Origin: Sphagnum magellanicum
Taxonomy: Eukaryota > Streptophyta > Sphagnopsida > Sphagnales > Sphagnaceae
Length of the DNA stretch: 64,000 nt
Assembly (NCBI GenBank): GCA_021904315.1
Contig: CM038914.1
Span: 22,679,065-22,743,064 of the forward strand
Reading direction: 5' to 3'
The notes under the pieces are model-generated. The model saw only the letters and a program-made list of their open reading frames with translations, had not been told where the DNA came from and searched no databases. Both the position numbers and the translations under genes were made by a program. This document shows positions 25,165 to 35,799 of this stretch, in pieces (the stretch's first letter is position 1; each line of letters starts with the position of its first letter).

Positions 25165-28100
25165 CTATCACATGAAATGAAAACAAAAAGGATTATCAAT
25201 ATATATAAAAATTCATCCTAATGCCAATTTTTATTAAAAAAACATTTATTTATAAATTCAAAATTCAAAATTAAAACATTTGGTTTTGGACATTAAAAAA
25301 ATCATATAAAATCAAAATAAAATTATAGGATCGAAATAGTATGTGACAACCTCATCTTTTCGTAAAAATAAATTTGACTTATTTGATTTCCATATAAATC
25401 GATTCATAATTGGAAGTTCCATTACAATACTTTGACCCATGTTTCGTAATTGTTCATGTATGTGCAAGATTCCATCTTCTGCCCATTCGATTAAAGATCT
25501 ATGTTGTAAATTTTGTAAGTCAAACTTTGGGTGTTCATTATCTCCACTCCACGTTCGATAAATTGTACTTATTTTCAAACCACTAAAAAAACAAACAATA
25601 TCCAAAAACATGTTTTGAAGTTGCTTATCCAAGTGGTTATAAGAAATCTTTAATACACTCCAAAGCTTTTCATTATTAATGCCCCCTGTCAAACTTTTCC
25701 CACTTTTCAATTTGCTTAATGCACCTTCCCACATTTGTAATTCTTTAGTATTGCACAAAAAAGAACCCAATACTTTAAGACTTAAAGGGAGCCCCCCACA
25801 AGCTGTTATAATCTTCATACATATATTTTTGAAATCCTCTGTTGGATCATGATTTGCATTACCAAATGCATGGAACATAAATAATTCCCTTGCTTGCTCT
25901 TCCTCCAAAGATTTCACGACCACTTTTCCATCCTCACTTACATGAGATTTTAGAATTTGCCAATTTCGACAATTCACAAGTACTTTGCTTTTAGAAGTTG
26001 CATTCTTGGCACCCTTTTCAACAAAAAGTTGCAAGGATGTAAGGTTCTCTGCCTCACCAACATCATCCACCACCACTAACACTTTTTTCGATATCATACA
26101 TTGCTTAATTTCTTCAAGGTGTTCTTGATTCACATTTTCATCCTTGCATAACCTTTTGCCACACAAATCATGTAGGAGTTGTTTAATGACATCATTGATA
26201 TCACCCTTTGATTTCACATCCTCCAAAAAACTAGATTTGTCATATTCGTTGTGGAACAAATGATAGAATTTTTTACTTAAAGTGGTTTTTCCAATCCCAC
26301 CCATCCCAACCAAACCAACAATAGATTGCTTTTGTAACAAGATGTTTATGTCTCGTGCTTTGTCAATCAACGCCACCTCATGACATGGCAAACGTGGAAG
26401 CAATATATTTTTCTGTCAAAATTCACAAAATATAGGTCATTTATATGTTATCTTTCTTATTTGATAATCAATATATGTGACATTGCATATGCAATACACA
26501 TCAAATGTGTTATGATTAAATGTGTTTCAAATTACATGAACATATATGAAATCAAAAGATTTAAATTTGACGTTTTTACCTTCATACATATTTTCAAACA
26601 TTGTAATAATAAAGAATAGCTTGGATGATCCTTGTTTGGTGGCTTGCAAATTGTTAAGTGATCAACATCCTCTATTTTATATTGGTTGTCGTTTGACAAT
26701 TGAATAGCTAAAGCATATGGCACTAAAATTCCCTACATGTGCAAAAGATTGAATTAATGGAACTCATTGACTTTTTTGTTCACTTATGTTTTAACTTATA
26801 AGCCAAATGGTGGTGGAAACTATAGCTTAATAACTATTGATGTTTGAATAATAATGAAATATTGTGTACAAGTAATTTCCTTCAACCCTTTGGCAAACAA
26901 CTTATATAAATACATCACAAAGTTATTGGTTTTTAATCTCATGGTTCTTATATGTTTTAACGATGTTATGATTTTCCTTATAAATATTTATATGGAATTG
27001 ATTTGATGAAGGGAAAATCTAAACCTATTTCTTGATGTTTGAAGTCAATCAAATTTCATTTCCATCAATAGTAATTCACGAAACAAAGTTCATAAAACAC
27101 ATGACCCATTCACCACAGTAATATATTCAGAATTATTGAATACATGATCTCACACAAGTTTTGACAATACAAAAAATGTTCAACTAATGGATAACTTTCA
27201 GTGTGGTAAAATGAAAATCTTACTGAATTCTCGTCAATTGGTAATCCTTCACCAAATGCATAAATGTTGAGGTTTGCATGAATGGCATTTTTAAAATCCT
27301 TTGAAAGGTACTCCATTTGTAGGTTGAAAGGTTTTTAATTTTTTAAAAAATCAGGTTGGGTTGCATCTTTGTTAAACACGTGGATTTTTGCACATTGCCA
27401 AGTGAAATATTTTGATAAATCTTCGGTACCACCAAAATGTGGTACACCATAAAATATTACACCTTTGACATTGTTTAAAAATGTTTTACAACATTTGTGT
27501 ACTTCATCATCCAAACTATTTTTTGACCTTTGATATACACGTTTGTGAGCTTCAACCACCAAGCTTTTGAGTACAAGACCTCCAAAACTATAAGCAACTA
27601 ATGCCACCGGTCCGTCCCAAAGGGATTTATAACTACAAAATATTCAACAATGCACCAAAATTCCATTATCAACATTGTATTAGCATGTCCAAATTTATCC
27701 TATTATACTTGGGGGCAATTTTCCAATTCACACATGACCTAAGCCATAAGTTCATAATTGATTTGCTTGTTATATGTCATTTTTCATTTATTGACTCTAT
27801 TAATCTACCTAAAAAATGTGACAACCATGTTTTGATAAAACAATTATTATGCACATGTATGTAGGTGTTTACATTCTTGTGTTAATGTACAACTCACCTT
27901 CTATGTGTTACCTAAGAAATATAGTTGAAAATTTTAAAAATATAAATTTTAAAAAATATATACCTTTAAAAAAAAATTGCAATGAAATTTTCAACACATG
28001 TATTAATTCAATTCAATTCAATTCAATTGCATTACCAAAGATAAAGCTTCAAAAAACACGAATTAAAAATTGCCATCAAAACCAAACTAGTTGTACCATG

Positions 28101-28604
28101 AACTTATAATATGAACATAGACTTTGCTATTATTTTCAAACAAAAACATTTGCATTTAAGCCCCATTTCATGTTTTCCTACATGAAATTAACAATTCAAA
28201 AAATTGAAACTTGTTGGTGTGTATCACAATACTAACACACATGAACAATTAACTCATGCAAGGAAAAGTAATTAATATGTCCATAAATAAAGGAGATTGT
28301 CACACCTTGAGTTTGTAAACAAACTTTGAATGAGGTTTTTGCCAATTTCAATCACATCATTGTGAACACTTGCCATAATGTTAGAATCATAGGATAATGA
28401 TAAAATTCGAACATTATTGTTCAAGTCTTCGGGTAGCCATTTTTCTGGCCAACATATGCACTCTTCTGTATTGTTGGTGGGGCATGTTGTCCATGTTTCC
28501 TTCCATTCATCATTTGTGCCAGAAACAATCCCATGAAAAAAAATGATGGTTAAGTCTGGATTATTGGAATTGCAAGTGGGATTTAAATCATGCACTGGAT
28601 ATTT
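21838..28604 (-). CDS. Alpha/beta-hydrolase-NBS-LRR (HNL) immune receptor, probably inactivated
   Basis: Five exons join with consistent phase: 28604-28306, 27632-27224, 26732-26580, 26412-25351 and 25164-21838. The first three encode an alpha/beta-hydrolase (FFHGIVSGTNDEW; nucleophile motif AYSFGG; YGVPHFGG; HLTICKP with the late His). Exon 4 is NB-ARC: P-loop GMGGIGKTT, kinase-2 VLVVVDDV, GLPL as GGLPLSLKVLG, and an MHD-like IHEQLRNMG with Glu in place of Asp. Exon 5 encodes about 42 LRRs of 24 residues. This is the HNL class of intracellular NLR receptors. Oddities are an in-frame TAA at 27337-27335 within the hydrolase, frame loss at the distal LRRs, and no secured first exon (candidate at 29917). 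It may be a pseudogene, or translation could restart at the NB-ARC. Class assignment is strong; functionality is doubtful. Confidence 0.85.
25351..26412 (-). other. NB-ARC exon of the HNL gene
   Basis: This 354-codon uninterrupted exon starts after TTTTGACAG and ends GATGAG|GTTGTC. It contains the whole ATPase switch: P-loop near 26307, FLEDV RNBS-A-like segment, VVVDDVGEAE (no Trp after the aspartates, so TNL/HNL-like rather than CNL-like), GGLPLSLKVLG, and IHEQLRNMGQSIV before the LRR. There are no stops or frameshifts, so this part remains potentially functional. Confidence 0.9.
26580..26732 (-). other. HNL exon carrying the hydrolase C-terminal His motif
   Basis: This 51-codon exon is bounded by ACATGTAG|GGA and AAG|GTAAAA. 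It encodes VPYALAIQLS, then EDVDHLTICKPPNKDHPSY and a short helix. HLTICKP resembles the end of SERAC1/PGAP1-like serine hydrolases, where the His (codon 26660-26658) would complete the catalytic triad. It joins in phase 0 to the NB-ARC exon, showing that the hydrolase and NBS belong to one transcript. Confidence 0.8.
27224..28604 (-). other. Hydrolase domain exons of the HNL gene
   Basis: Exon 28604-28306 (99 codons plus 2 nt) ends TCAAG|GTGTGA. Exon 27632-27224 starts after TTTTGTAG with one nucleotide completing the codon and reads YKSLWDGPVALVAYSFGG. The G-x-S-x-G elbow reads A-Y-S-F-G-G: the Ser (codon 27589-27587) is kept, but the usual Gly-His before it is Ala-Tyr. After KDATQPDFLKN a TAA interrupts, yet the same frame continues with KPFNLQMEYLSKDFKNAI and YAFGEGLP before a GTAAGA donor. 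A single TTA-to-TAA change would explain the stop. Confidence 0.78.
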
Positions 28605-29348
28605 CTGCAAAGAAAATGAAAATGAGTCAACACATTTCTTCAAATGTTTTTTGGAAATTATTTGACTATACATGAAATAAGAAAAATGCAATGTACAAAT
28701 TATAATAGTTAGATAAATGCAATAATTAATTGAAAATATGAAGTTTAACAAGATCATAATATTAAATGAATTGGAGAATCCCAAATCAATCTTGCATGAC
28801 TCACAAATGAAGATCATGCAAATGTGTTATAGACCTCAAAGTGTCAAAACATAGTTCAATAAGTAAATGTTGTACATAGTAGGTGGAACGTATGCCAAAC
28901 AATTAAAGTTAATGCTAAGAATTGGATTTTTTCAAGTTTGGGTTGATTTGCTTAGCCATCTAGTTTGGTTCATTTGCATTTCATGACATTTTCCTTAACA
29001 TTTGGATCTCTAAGGCCTCCAACGGCTAAGGAATTGGGATACAAACCCAATAAGAATGTCCAAGAGCATTTTAATAATTTGCTTTAGGTTGTTGGATCAA
29101 GACTACACATTGAACTTAACTCATAATCTATAATGAAAGTTCCAATCCTTACAAGTTCAATATACTCTTAGTCAATGCCAAATGTTAACAAATTTCCCTT
29201 TCACCAATTCTACTTGTTATAGCAAATGAGTCGTCAGCCTAACGTAAGAGGCTATAATGATGACTCCATTTCGTATTGTTTTTATCTAAACAACCAAACC
29301 ATAAAATAAGCAAAGTAAAAATGTATGACAAGGAAGCTTGTAAATGAT

Positions 29349-29480
29349 TGGGGATGTTCAGGTACCCTAGTGGCTTAAAGGTATGGTTGGGAAGCTCTTG
29401 GTTGGGAGTTCAAATATGAACTAGACCTCCTTCTCCTGATGCTTTGTGAGGGCAATAAGCTATCATGGTTGTAAGGGTCA
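29349..29480 (+). mobile_element. Candidate tRNA-derived SINE
   Basis: The sequence has an RNA polymerase III-like split promoter. A box-A-like CCTAGTGGCTTAAAGG lies near 29365, and about 35 bp later a box-B-like TTGGGAGTTCAAATATGAAC at 29402, followed by a GGGCAATAAG body. This resembles heads of plant SINEs (CCTAGTGG...GGGAGTTCGAATC). No clear target duplication or poly(A)/T tail was found, and it lies in the likely 5' intron of the HNL gene. Confidence 0.45.
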
Positions 29481-29497
29481 AGGAAAATTGTCAACAC

Positions 29498-29917
29498 TCA
29501 AACAAAATTAACAAAAAGCAAAGAAAAATCAAACTTCAACATGTAACTTGGGAAAGCCCAAGAAAAAACTGTGAAAAGAAAGCTCATCATAAGGTCAAGA
29601 AGAAGCACCACATTGTTGTGCCATCCAGAGCTTGAAGGAACATTTTCAGCGGGGACCAAAGGTGTCTCAATGGCAGCAGGTATCTGCACAACATCTTTAC
29701 ATGGGAAAGCCCAAGAAAAAATAGTGCAAAGAAAGCTCATGATAAGATCAAGAAGAAGCACCACACTGCTATGACATCCAGAGCTTGAAGGAGCATTTTC
29801 AGCAGGGTCCAAAGGTGTCTCAATCCCAGTAGGGATCTGCACAACATCTCTCTTCCTTTCTGGTGGCCCTTGTGAAAGATCAACTCCTTTTCCCTTGAGG
29901 CCATCTGAACTTCCCAT
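29498..29917 (-). CDS. Candidate first exon of the HNL gene with a duplicated hydrophobic segment
   Basis: An open frame starts at ATG 29917 (MGSSDGLKGKGVDLSQG). It contains two near-identical modules of about 43-45 residues: DVVQIP(T/A)(G/A)IETPL, then PAEN(A/V)PSSSG, then a hydrophobic stretch VVLLLDL(I/M)MSFL and FSWAFP. The first module ends at a good donor, CCCAT|GTAAAG; the second has lost it. It sits 1.3 kb upstream of the hydrolase exon on the same strand, with a GC- and CT-richer flank beyond 29940. I infer it is the 5' exon of the HNL, possibly adding a membrane anchor. The phase does not join directly to 28604, so a further exon is needed or the link is wrong. It could also be an unrelated small gene. 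Confidence 0.4.
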   Translation of the reverse strand: MGSSDGLKGKGVDLSQGPPERKRDVVQIPTGIETPLDPAENAPSSSGCHSSVVLLLDLIMSFLCTIFSWAFPCKDVVQIPAAIETPLVPAENVPSSSGWHNNVVLLLDLMMSFLFTVFSWAFPSYMLKFDFSLLFVNFV

Positions 29918-30469
29918 ATTTCGCACTACTGAAATTCCTTTTGCTCACTGCTCTCATAAATATTTTTCTCTTAACCTTTTGGTCCCATATAACCTGCTAC
30001 AAATCCTTTGCCATCCCATTAGCATACACAGGGTATGATGGGTGTCCCTCACATCACAGATTCCTGCAAGCTAAGCTGATCTTTCCACTAGATCTCCCCA
30101 AAAAACATCAACCCCTTTCCTCTTCACGATGAAACTCCCTGGAATTCTCACACTCTTCTCTCACTCCTTTTCGACTTTCCTTGCAGATGTTTCCTCTTCA
30201 TTTTCTCCTCGCCCAGAAACTTCTAGAAGGTTTTTGCCGTGACTCTTAAGACTGTAGCATACGCGCTTTACCGATGTCTTGGCCACTGAACAATTCATTA
30301 CTTTCTTTTGTGGAACACATGTCTCTATTTTCTACTCATAATTGAGGATGGAATATGCAATGTCAGCTTGAGAATTGTCAAGCGCGCTTTACTTTTTCCC
30401 TCTGGCCTCCTCCATTATTATCATCATGACTTTTGTTCACGTCCCCACATCGACCTCTCTTTTACCAAA

Positions 30470-30713
30470 AAACTATAGCCGGAAAAAAGCTAAGAAATAA
30501 ATTTAAAAAGTGCTAAAATCAAATGCTTTTTGAGATTCTCAATAGCTAAAATTCAACCAAATCCAAAGAAAAATCGTCAGATTTCCATACGTGGTTTTTA
30601 AGTAGGTAGCCAAAAATAAGAGAAAGATGTTTAAGATTTTCTAATGCCATATTTCGCTCATAGCCAAATCTGACTAAATCTTCCTACCGATGATAGCCAC
30701 TTGGGCTATATCT
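30470..30713 (-). repeat. Dispersed ~230-bp repeat, copy C (inverted)
   Basis: On the minus strand the order is GGCTATCATCGGTAGGAAG, ATTTAGTCAGATTTGGCTA, TTTTTGGCTACCTACTTA, GGAAATCTGACGA, TTGGTTGAATTTTAGCTATT, TTAGCACTTTTTAAATTT. It aligns collinearly with copy B over the full length, including the 3' block. It lies about 550 bp upstream of the candidate HNL first exon. Confidence 0.7.
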
Positions 30714-30840
30714 CAAAACTCACCCAAAAAATATTGCTCCACACGTTTCCTGCTGTTGGCTGATTTCGCCCAGTGCATTATTGAAGCGTTCTGCCAGAGC
30801 TCATATTGCAGGCAATAGATGATTAATTGGGCCTTGGGTG

Positions 30841-31069
30841 AACCGGCCAGGGTGAATTGACCCCCACATTGGGATCACCGTAAAAACCCCCATAACCCAT
30901 TCACATGGCCATATTAGGCCCCAAAAATTATAGATTTGGACTTAGGGACACTAATTTTGTCCAGAGAAATGATATTTTTAATATTTAGAATATTTATGAG
31001 CAAATTTAAATGGGCTCTGCGGTTATTACCATGATCCCAATGTGGGGGTCAATTTGCCTTGGTCAGGTT
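30841..31069. mobile_element. MITE-like element with ~41-bp terminal inverted repeats
   Basis: The left arm AACCGGCCAGGGTGAATTGA continues CCCCCACATTGGGATCACC. The right arm, reversed, reads AACCTGACCAAGGCAAATTG then ACCCCCACATTGGGATCATG. A 21-bp core, GACCCCCACATTGGGATCA with two flanking bases, is essentially identical, and similarity extends inward (CGTAAAAACC versus GGTAATAACC). Total length is 229 bp with no coding capacity, as expected for a non-autonomous DNA transposon. Confidence 0.75.
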
Positions 31070-31155
31070 ATCCTAGCCTACACTTGAACCACGGTGAAAA
31101 TCCCAAAGTTTTTGGGGGCAGCTTCAAAACATTATAGATGCATGTAGCATCCTTA

Positions 31156-31453
31156 AAGCATCTCCACCCCACACATGCGAACACCCCTTTTCATTAAATC
31201 TTGCAGCAGGATAGCATAACTCCTGCTCCGCTCCGGTATGGATGTTGATTTTGCAGTGGTCATTTAAACCCCTTTAAAAGCTTTTTTCTACTGTGGATTT
31301 GTACATGCAGTGACTATTACTGGTCCAGATGTAAAGACATAAATGGTATTTGAGTGTTTAAAGGGAATTTAATGACGTTTGTGGGTGGGGGCAGTGATCA
31401 TTAAACACTATTCTATTTAACATAAAGGAGTTGTTCACAGTTTTGGGATGCTC
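31156..31453. mobile_element. MITE with TTA target duplication
   Basis: The left end TTA|AAGCATCTCCACC and right end GGGATGCTC|TTA are inverted, with TTA on both sides. Inner arms also pair loosely (AACACCCCTTTTCATTAAAT versus AACAACTCCTTTATGTTAAA). The terminal sequence and 3-bp TTA duplication suggest a Tourist-like (PIF/Harbinger) MITE. Confidence 0.6.
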
Positions 31454-32199
31454 TTAAACAAAATCAGAGTCTCTGAATCGACAAAGACAACCTCTAAGAC
31501 GCCTTGCTCAAGAAGGTGAGTGTACCAGTGTAGGTGCTGGTTCGCCCTGGCCAGTGGCTATGATTGGAGCAGCCTGGGAGCAGAAGGAAAATTTACATGG
31601 ACGGTCATAACAAATAAATCTGGAGTTAAAAAACAAAAGAAATTCTGTACCGAGGAGTGATTTTTCTTGGTGAATTTTCGCACTGTGGCTACGAAGAAAA
31701 TTTGAAGAAATTGGGAAAATTCGTTTTAATAGTGTGAATTTGAGAGAAAAAATGCTCAATAAATGGAATTTTTTTACAAAGTTTACAAACCACAAAATTT
31801 TTTAAAAAAGAGAGAAAAGAAAAAACACTGATAATATTTGTATACCAGGTAAAAATATATTAGCCTTGACCAAACCATCATCTATACTGGTACCAAGTTA
31901 CAAAGGCTTTGGGTTTGCTTCTAATCATTAGAAAATGTGGGTGCAATTCTTTACTCCCCATTCATTAGATCCATGAATTCATTCAAAATTTAGTGAAATC
32001 ACTTGACAAAACATCTGTTGTTGTAACTAAAATCATTAGCCAGAGTGAACCAACAGCCACCAATGCACCAGTTGGCCGTTCTGTCTAGTGGATGGGCTGC
32101 GTTTTTTCATTCGGCGTCAGATGGGGTTCATCACAGTTCATTTTTTTTCATTGCTGACCACTGTACTTCTTTTTTTTTGGGTTTGTTTTTTGTTGTTTT

Positions 32200-32890
32200 T
32201 TCATGGACCTGACCTCACACATAGCTACCCTGCTCACCTTCCTACCCTCATAAATATTGTACCAACCTTGGTGCCTTACTAATTCTCCCCTACTGACATA
32301 GCTACTTTAATAACTAATTATCCTACTAACCTAACTATTATACTAACTAACTACCTTACTAACCTAGCTACCTTGTTAATTACATACCTTACTAACTTAA
32401 TCATTGTACTAACTACCTACCCTACTAACGTAGTTACATTATTATTTAACAACCTTATAAACACAACCACCCTATTGACATAAATACTCTACAAACTTAA
32501 TCACCTTAATAATGTAACTTGTTTCCTATGTATTAACTTGCCTATTTACCTAGTTATCTTGCTAGTGTAACTTTTTTCCTACCTACTAACTTGCCTACTC
32601 ACATGTCTACTTACTTTAGTAACCTATCTACCTTGCTCCTTGAACTTCCTTTCTACTTACTAACTTGCCTACTAACCCAACTACCTACCTATATACCTAC
32701 TTATCTACCTACTATAATAATTTATCTACTTTGTTCTTTGAACTTCCTTTTTACTTATTAGCTTGCTTACTAATCCAACTACCTATTTACATACTTACCT
32801 ATGCACCCACCTTCCTACCTACCTATGTTTTTTACATAGCCAAATACCTAACTAATTATTTATTCACCTTTTCCACCCAAACCCCCTAAT
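32200..32890. repeat. Degenerate CTA(C/A)CTTACTAAC simple-repeat tract
   Basis: About 700 bp of degenerate short units built from CTTACTAAC, CTACCTAC and ACTAACTA words. Unit length varies from 4 to about 16 bp. It is low-complexity DNA; the open frames in it (for example 32665-32889) translate to Tyr/Thr/Leu-rich nonsense. Confidence 0.75.
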
Positions 32891-34229
32891 CTTACCTATT
32901 AATCTATTAAGGTTCACCCTAGTTCATGGATGATGAACATAGGTCCCCATATGTAGGTATTATAAACAACTTATAGTGGAAACAATGTCATAATTACAAC
33001 CATTTTGGTTTAGTTAATTCATATTTTACTAAATTTTGTTTACCTAATTTATTTTTGGAATGGACATTACAATACATCTTTTTATGTAATTATTATAACT
33101 ATGTATTATCAGATTATAGTTTAGGTTTAAGGTTGGGACACATAAATTAATTAGCAAGTTTTTCACAAATCTATAGTAATTAACCTAAACTAGGCTAAAT
33201 TTTAAGGTTTAGACATATGTGAAGTAATATAATTTCACTCTATATGTTTTTCAAAAAAAGTGGAAAAAATTAGTTTAGAGAGATCACACAAAGGTAAGAG
33301 ACATATTTTTTCTTTTGGTTTTTTACAAAATTTATTTGACTTTTTTTTGAAATTAAGGTTTTTTTTCAATCAATAAATTTTTATAGTTTAAAATTTTAAA
33401 ATTTTGGTTTAAAATTTTTTTCTTATGTTTTTTTTAAAAAAAAATTTGCATTATATAATTTGTATATTTTGTATAGTTTTTTGGGTTTAGGGCATATATC
33501 ACTAGGAGTTTTTTTGTTAAGGTTTGTATAATTAAGGTTGTAATAAGGCTTATGGAAAAATATCATATAAATTTTTAGGGTTATGCCTTATGATTTAATG
33601 TTTAAGAATTTGATTCATATATACCAAGGCTTAAGGTTTATACTCTAAACTTTGTTCATTGTATTGGGTTTTTATTTTATCATTTGGTTAAATTTATACC
33701 ATAATTATGAATCTCCTTTGTTTCCATATGTTCCATAGTTGTTAAAGTTCAATATTTCCTAACCCACTTTTGTTTAAATATAATACCCATATCATATTGT
33801 GATAATTCATTAACCATGAAACATAAAAATATTTTTTAAATATTTGATTCCCCGCTAATACATCATGAAATTCATGTTTTCAAAATTATTTATTTACCTT
33901 ATAGTATGATTTAACATATGTTAAAATGAACATAATGCAAAATTAATCACAATGACGATGCATGGGGTTAGGGTTTTATGTAAAATTTACTATTTAATGT
34001 TAGAATTATGATTTAGGTTTAGAATTTAAGACACATAAATTAATTAACATTTTTTTTACAAGTCTATAATAATTCAAATAAATCTAGGGTGCATTTTGGG
34101 CAAAATTTTTAGGGCTTAAACATATTAAAATAATGTAATGTCATTTTATATTTTTTTAAGGAAATTAAAAGAACTTAACTTGGAAATATTACCAAATGGT
34201 AAGAGATATACATTTTTTTTACGTTTCTC

Positions 34230-34510
34230 TAAATGCAATACCCATATTCAAGTTCGTTTCGATATAACCATTAGGTGATTTAGATAACATGAGGTGTAGA
34301 CCCAACCCTAAATGCAATACCCACATGTAGGGTCATTTTGAAATAATTAGAATGTAGTTTGGGTGGCCTTTCAATGAAAACCAAAGCTTATATGCAATAC
34401 CCGCATGCAAGTTCATTTTGAAATAATCCATAGGTGATTTAAACAACCTTAGGTGAATAATCAACCATAAATGCAATAACCACATATAAGGTCACTTTAA
34501 AATAAATGGT
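34230..34510 (-). repeat. ~80-bp tandem repeats with TGCAATACCCACAT core
   Basis: About four diverged copies of a unit containing AAATGCAATACCCA(C/T)AT, (T)AAGTTCATTTTGAAATAA and TAGGTGATTTA recur at roughly 80-90 bp spacing. Its core is the reverse complement of the core in the array at 34.85-35.13 kb, so the two arrays face each other. Confidence 0.6.
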
Positions 34511-34849
34511 TTGGGTACCCAAAATATGTCTCTTTATGTATTTAAATTAATTTTATAACAATTATTTATCATGCATAATTATTTTAAAATCATGATTTGA
34601 ATAACTTATCAACATAAAAAAGTAATTAAGATAATAAATTAAATATCAAATTATTGATTTGATTTTGAGATCTAAATTCTAATTATCTGAATAAGTAAAG
34701 TTCAACCAAATAATCAATTAATTAATATTTTTTAAATATGATAATCAATCATTTACATTATCTAAAATATTTCCTTAATTATGACATTATTTGTTGATAC
34801 TTAGATTAAATTATTTTTTCATATGAATCCCATAAATATTATAATGGAA

Positions 34850-35130
34850 ACTTATATGCAAATATGGCAAAAGATGTAAAAAATCAGAAATTATTTATAT
34901 ACTTATATGTGGGTACTATAATGGATGTTTAAAAAATCAACTATTAGACCTATGTGTGAGCATTACAATGAATGTAAAAAAAACCAACAACTATTTACAA
35001 AAACTATATGTGGGTATTGTAATGGATGTAAAAAACCCAGCAATTATTTACGAGACCTATATGTGGGTATTGCATATTTGAAATGGCCTTGTGGAAATTA
35101 TAATAGAAAGAATGTAGGTATTGCACAATG
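34850..35130 (+). repeat. ~60-bp tandem repeats with ATATGTGGGTATTGTAATG core
   Basis: Four or five copies of a unit with (A)TATGTGGGTATTGTAATGGA, AAAAAA(T/C)CA and (A)CTATTTAC(A/G)A(G/A)A, spaced about 60 bp. It is inverted relative to the array at 34.23-34.51 kb. Confidence 0.65.
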
Positions 35131-35799
35131 TTCATTTTGATCTTTGTAAACCTTAGACAAATTAATGTTACATATTCATATGGGCCTATTTAAATTTTGA
35201 TTCTTACATCTAAAGTACTAAAAGATTATGAAAAAAAAGACATATATATTAACCATATACCCATCAAACAAGTGTGACTAGAGGAAAATATTATATTAAT
35301 AAAAGATGTACAAATATGGGTGGATAAAAAAAATGCTAAAAAACACAATGAAAAAAAAGGTTCTCTATAATATATCAAAGGACCAAAGTTCAAAAATTGG
35401 GTAGTCCAAAAAATGAAAAGGTTGAAAAAACCTAGCTGATTATATAAAGTGAAAACCCTAAACCATATCATTATCTACAATCTTATGTTTAACTCGGTAA
35501 GAAGCTGCTACATTTGCAACCCTTGTTGCATGACGAGTAATGTATAAATGGCAACGTTGTATCTCAACCTAAACTGCATTTGTAACAAACTCTTCTTTTG
35601 TTGTGCCTTGAACCCTATAAACACCCAAAAACCACCAAATTAAACCTTAACACCACCAAAGAAAAAGACAACGACACATTGTTGTGCCATCATCTTCTTC
35701 TCAGACATAGAAAATAAGGCCATGGTGTCATCTTCTTCTTCTTTTTCTCAAACACAAAAAAGACAAAACACACAAGAAAACAACCAAAAAAAAACCAAA

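Noticed and set aside
32200..32890. Telomere-like repeat tract
   Set aside because: The words are CTTACTAAC/CTACCTAC, not the plant telomere CCCTAAA; the units are irregular.
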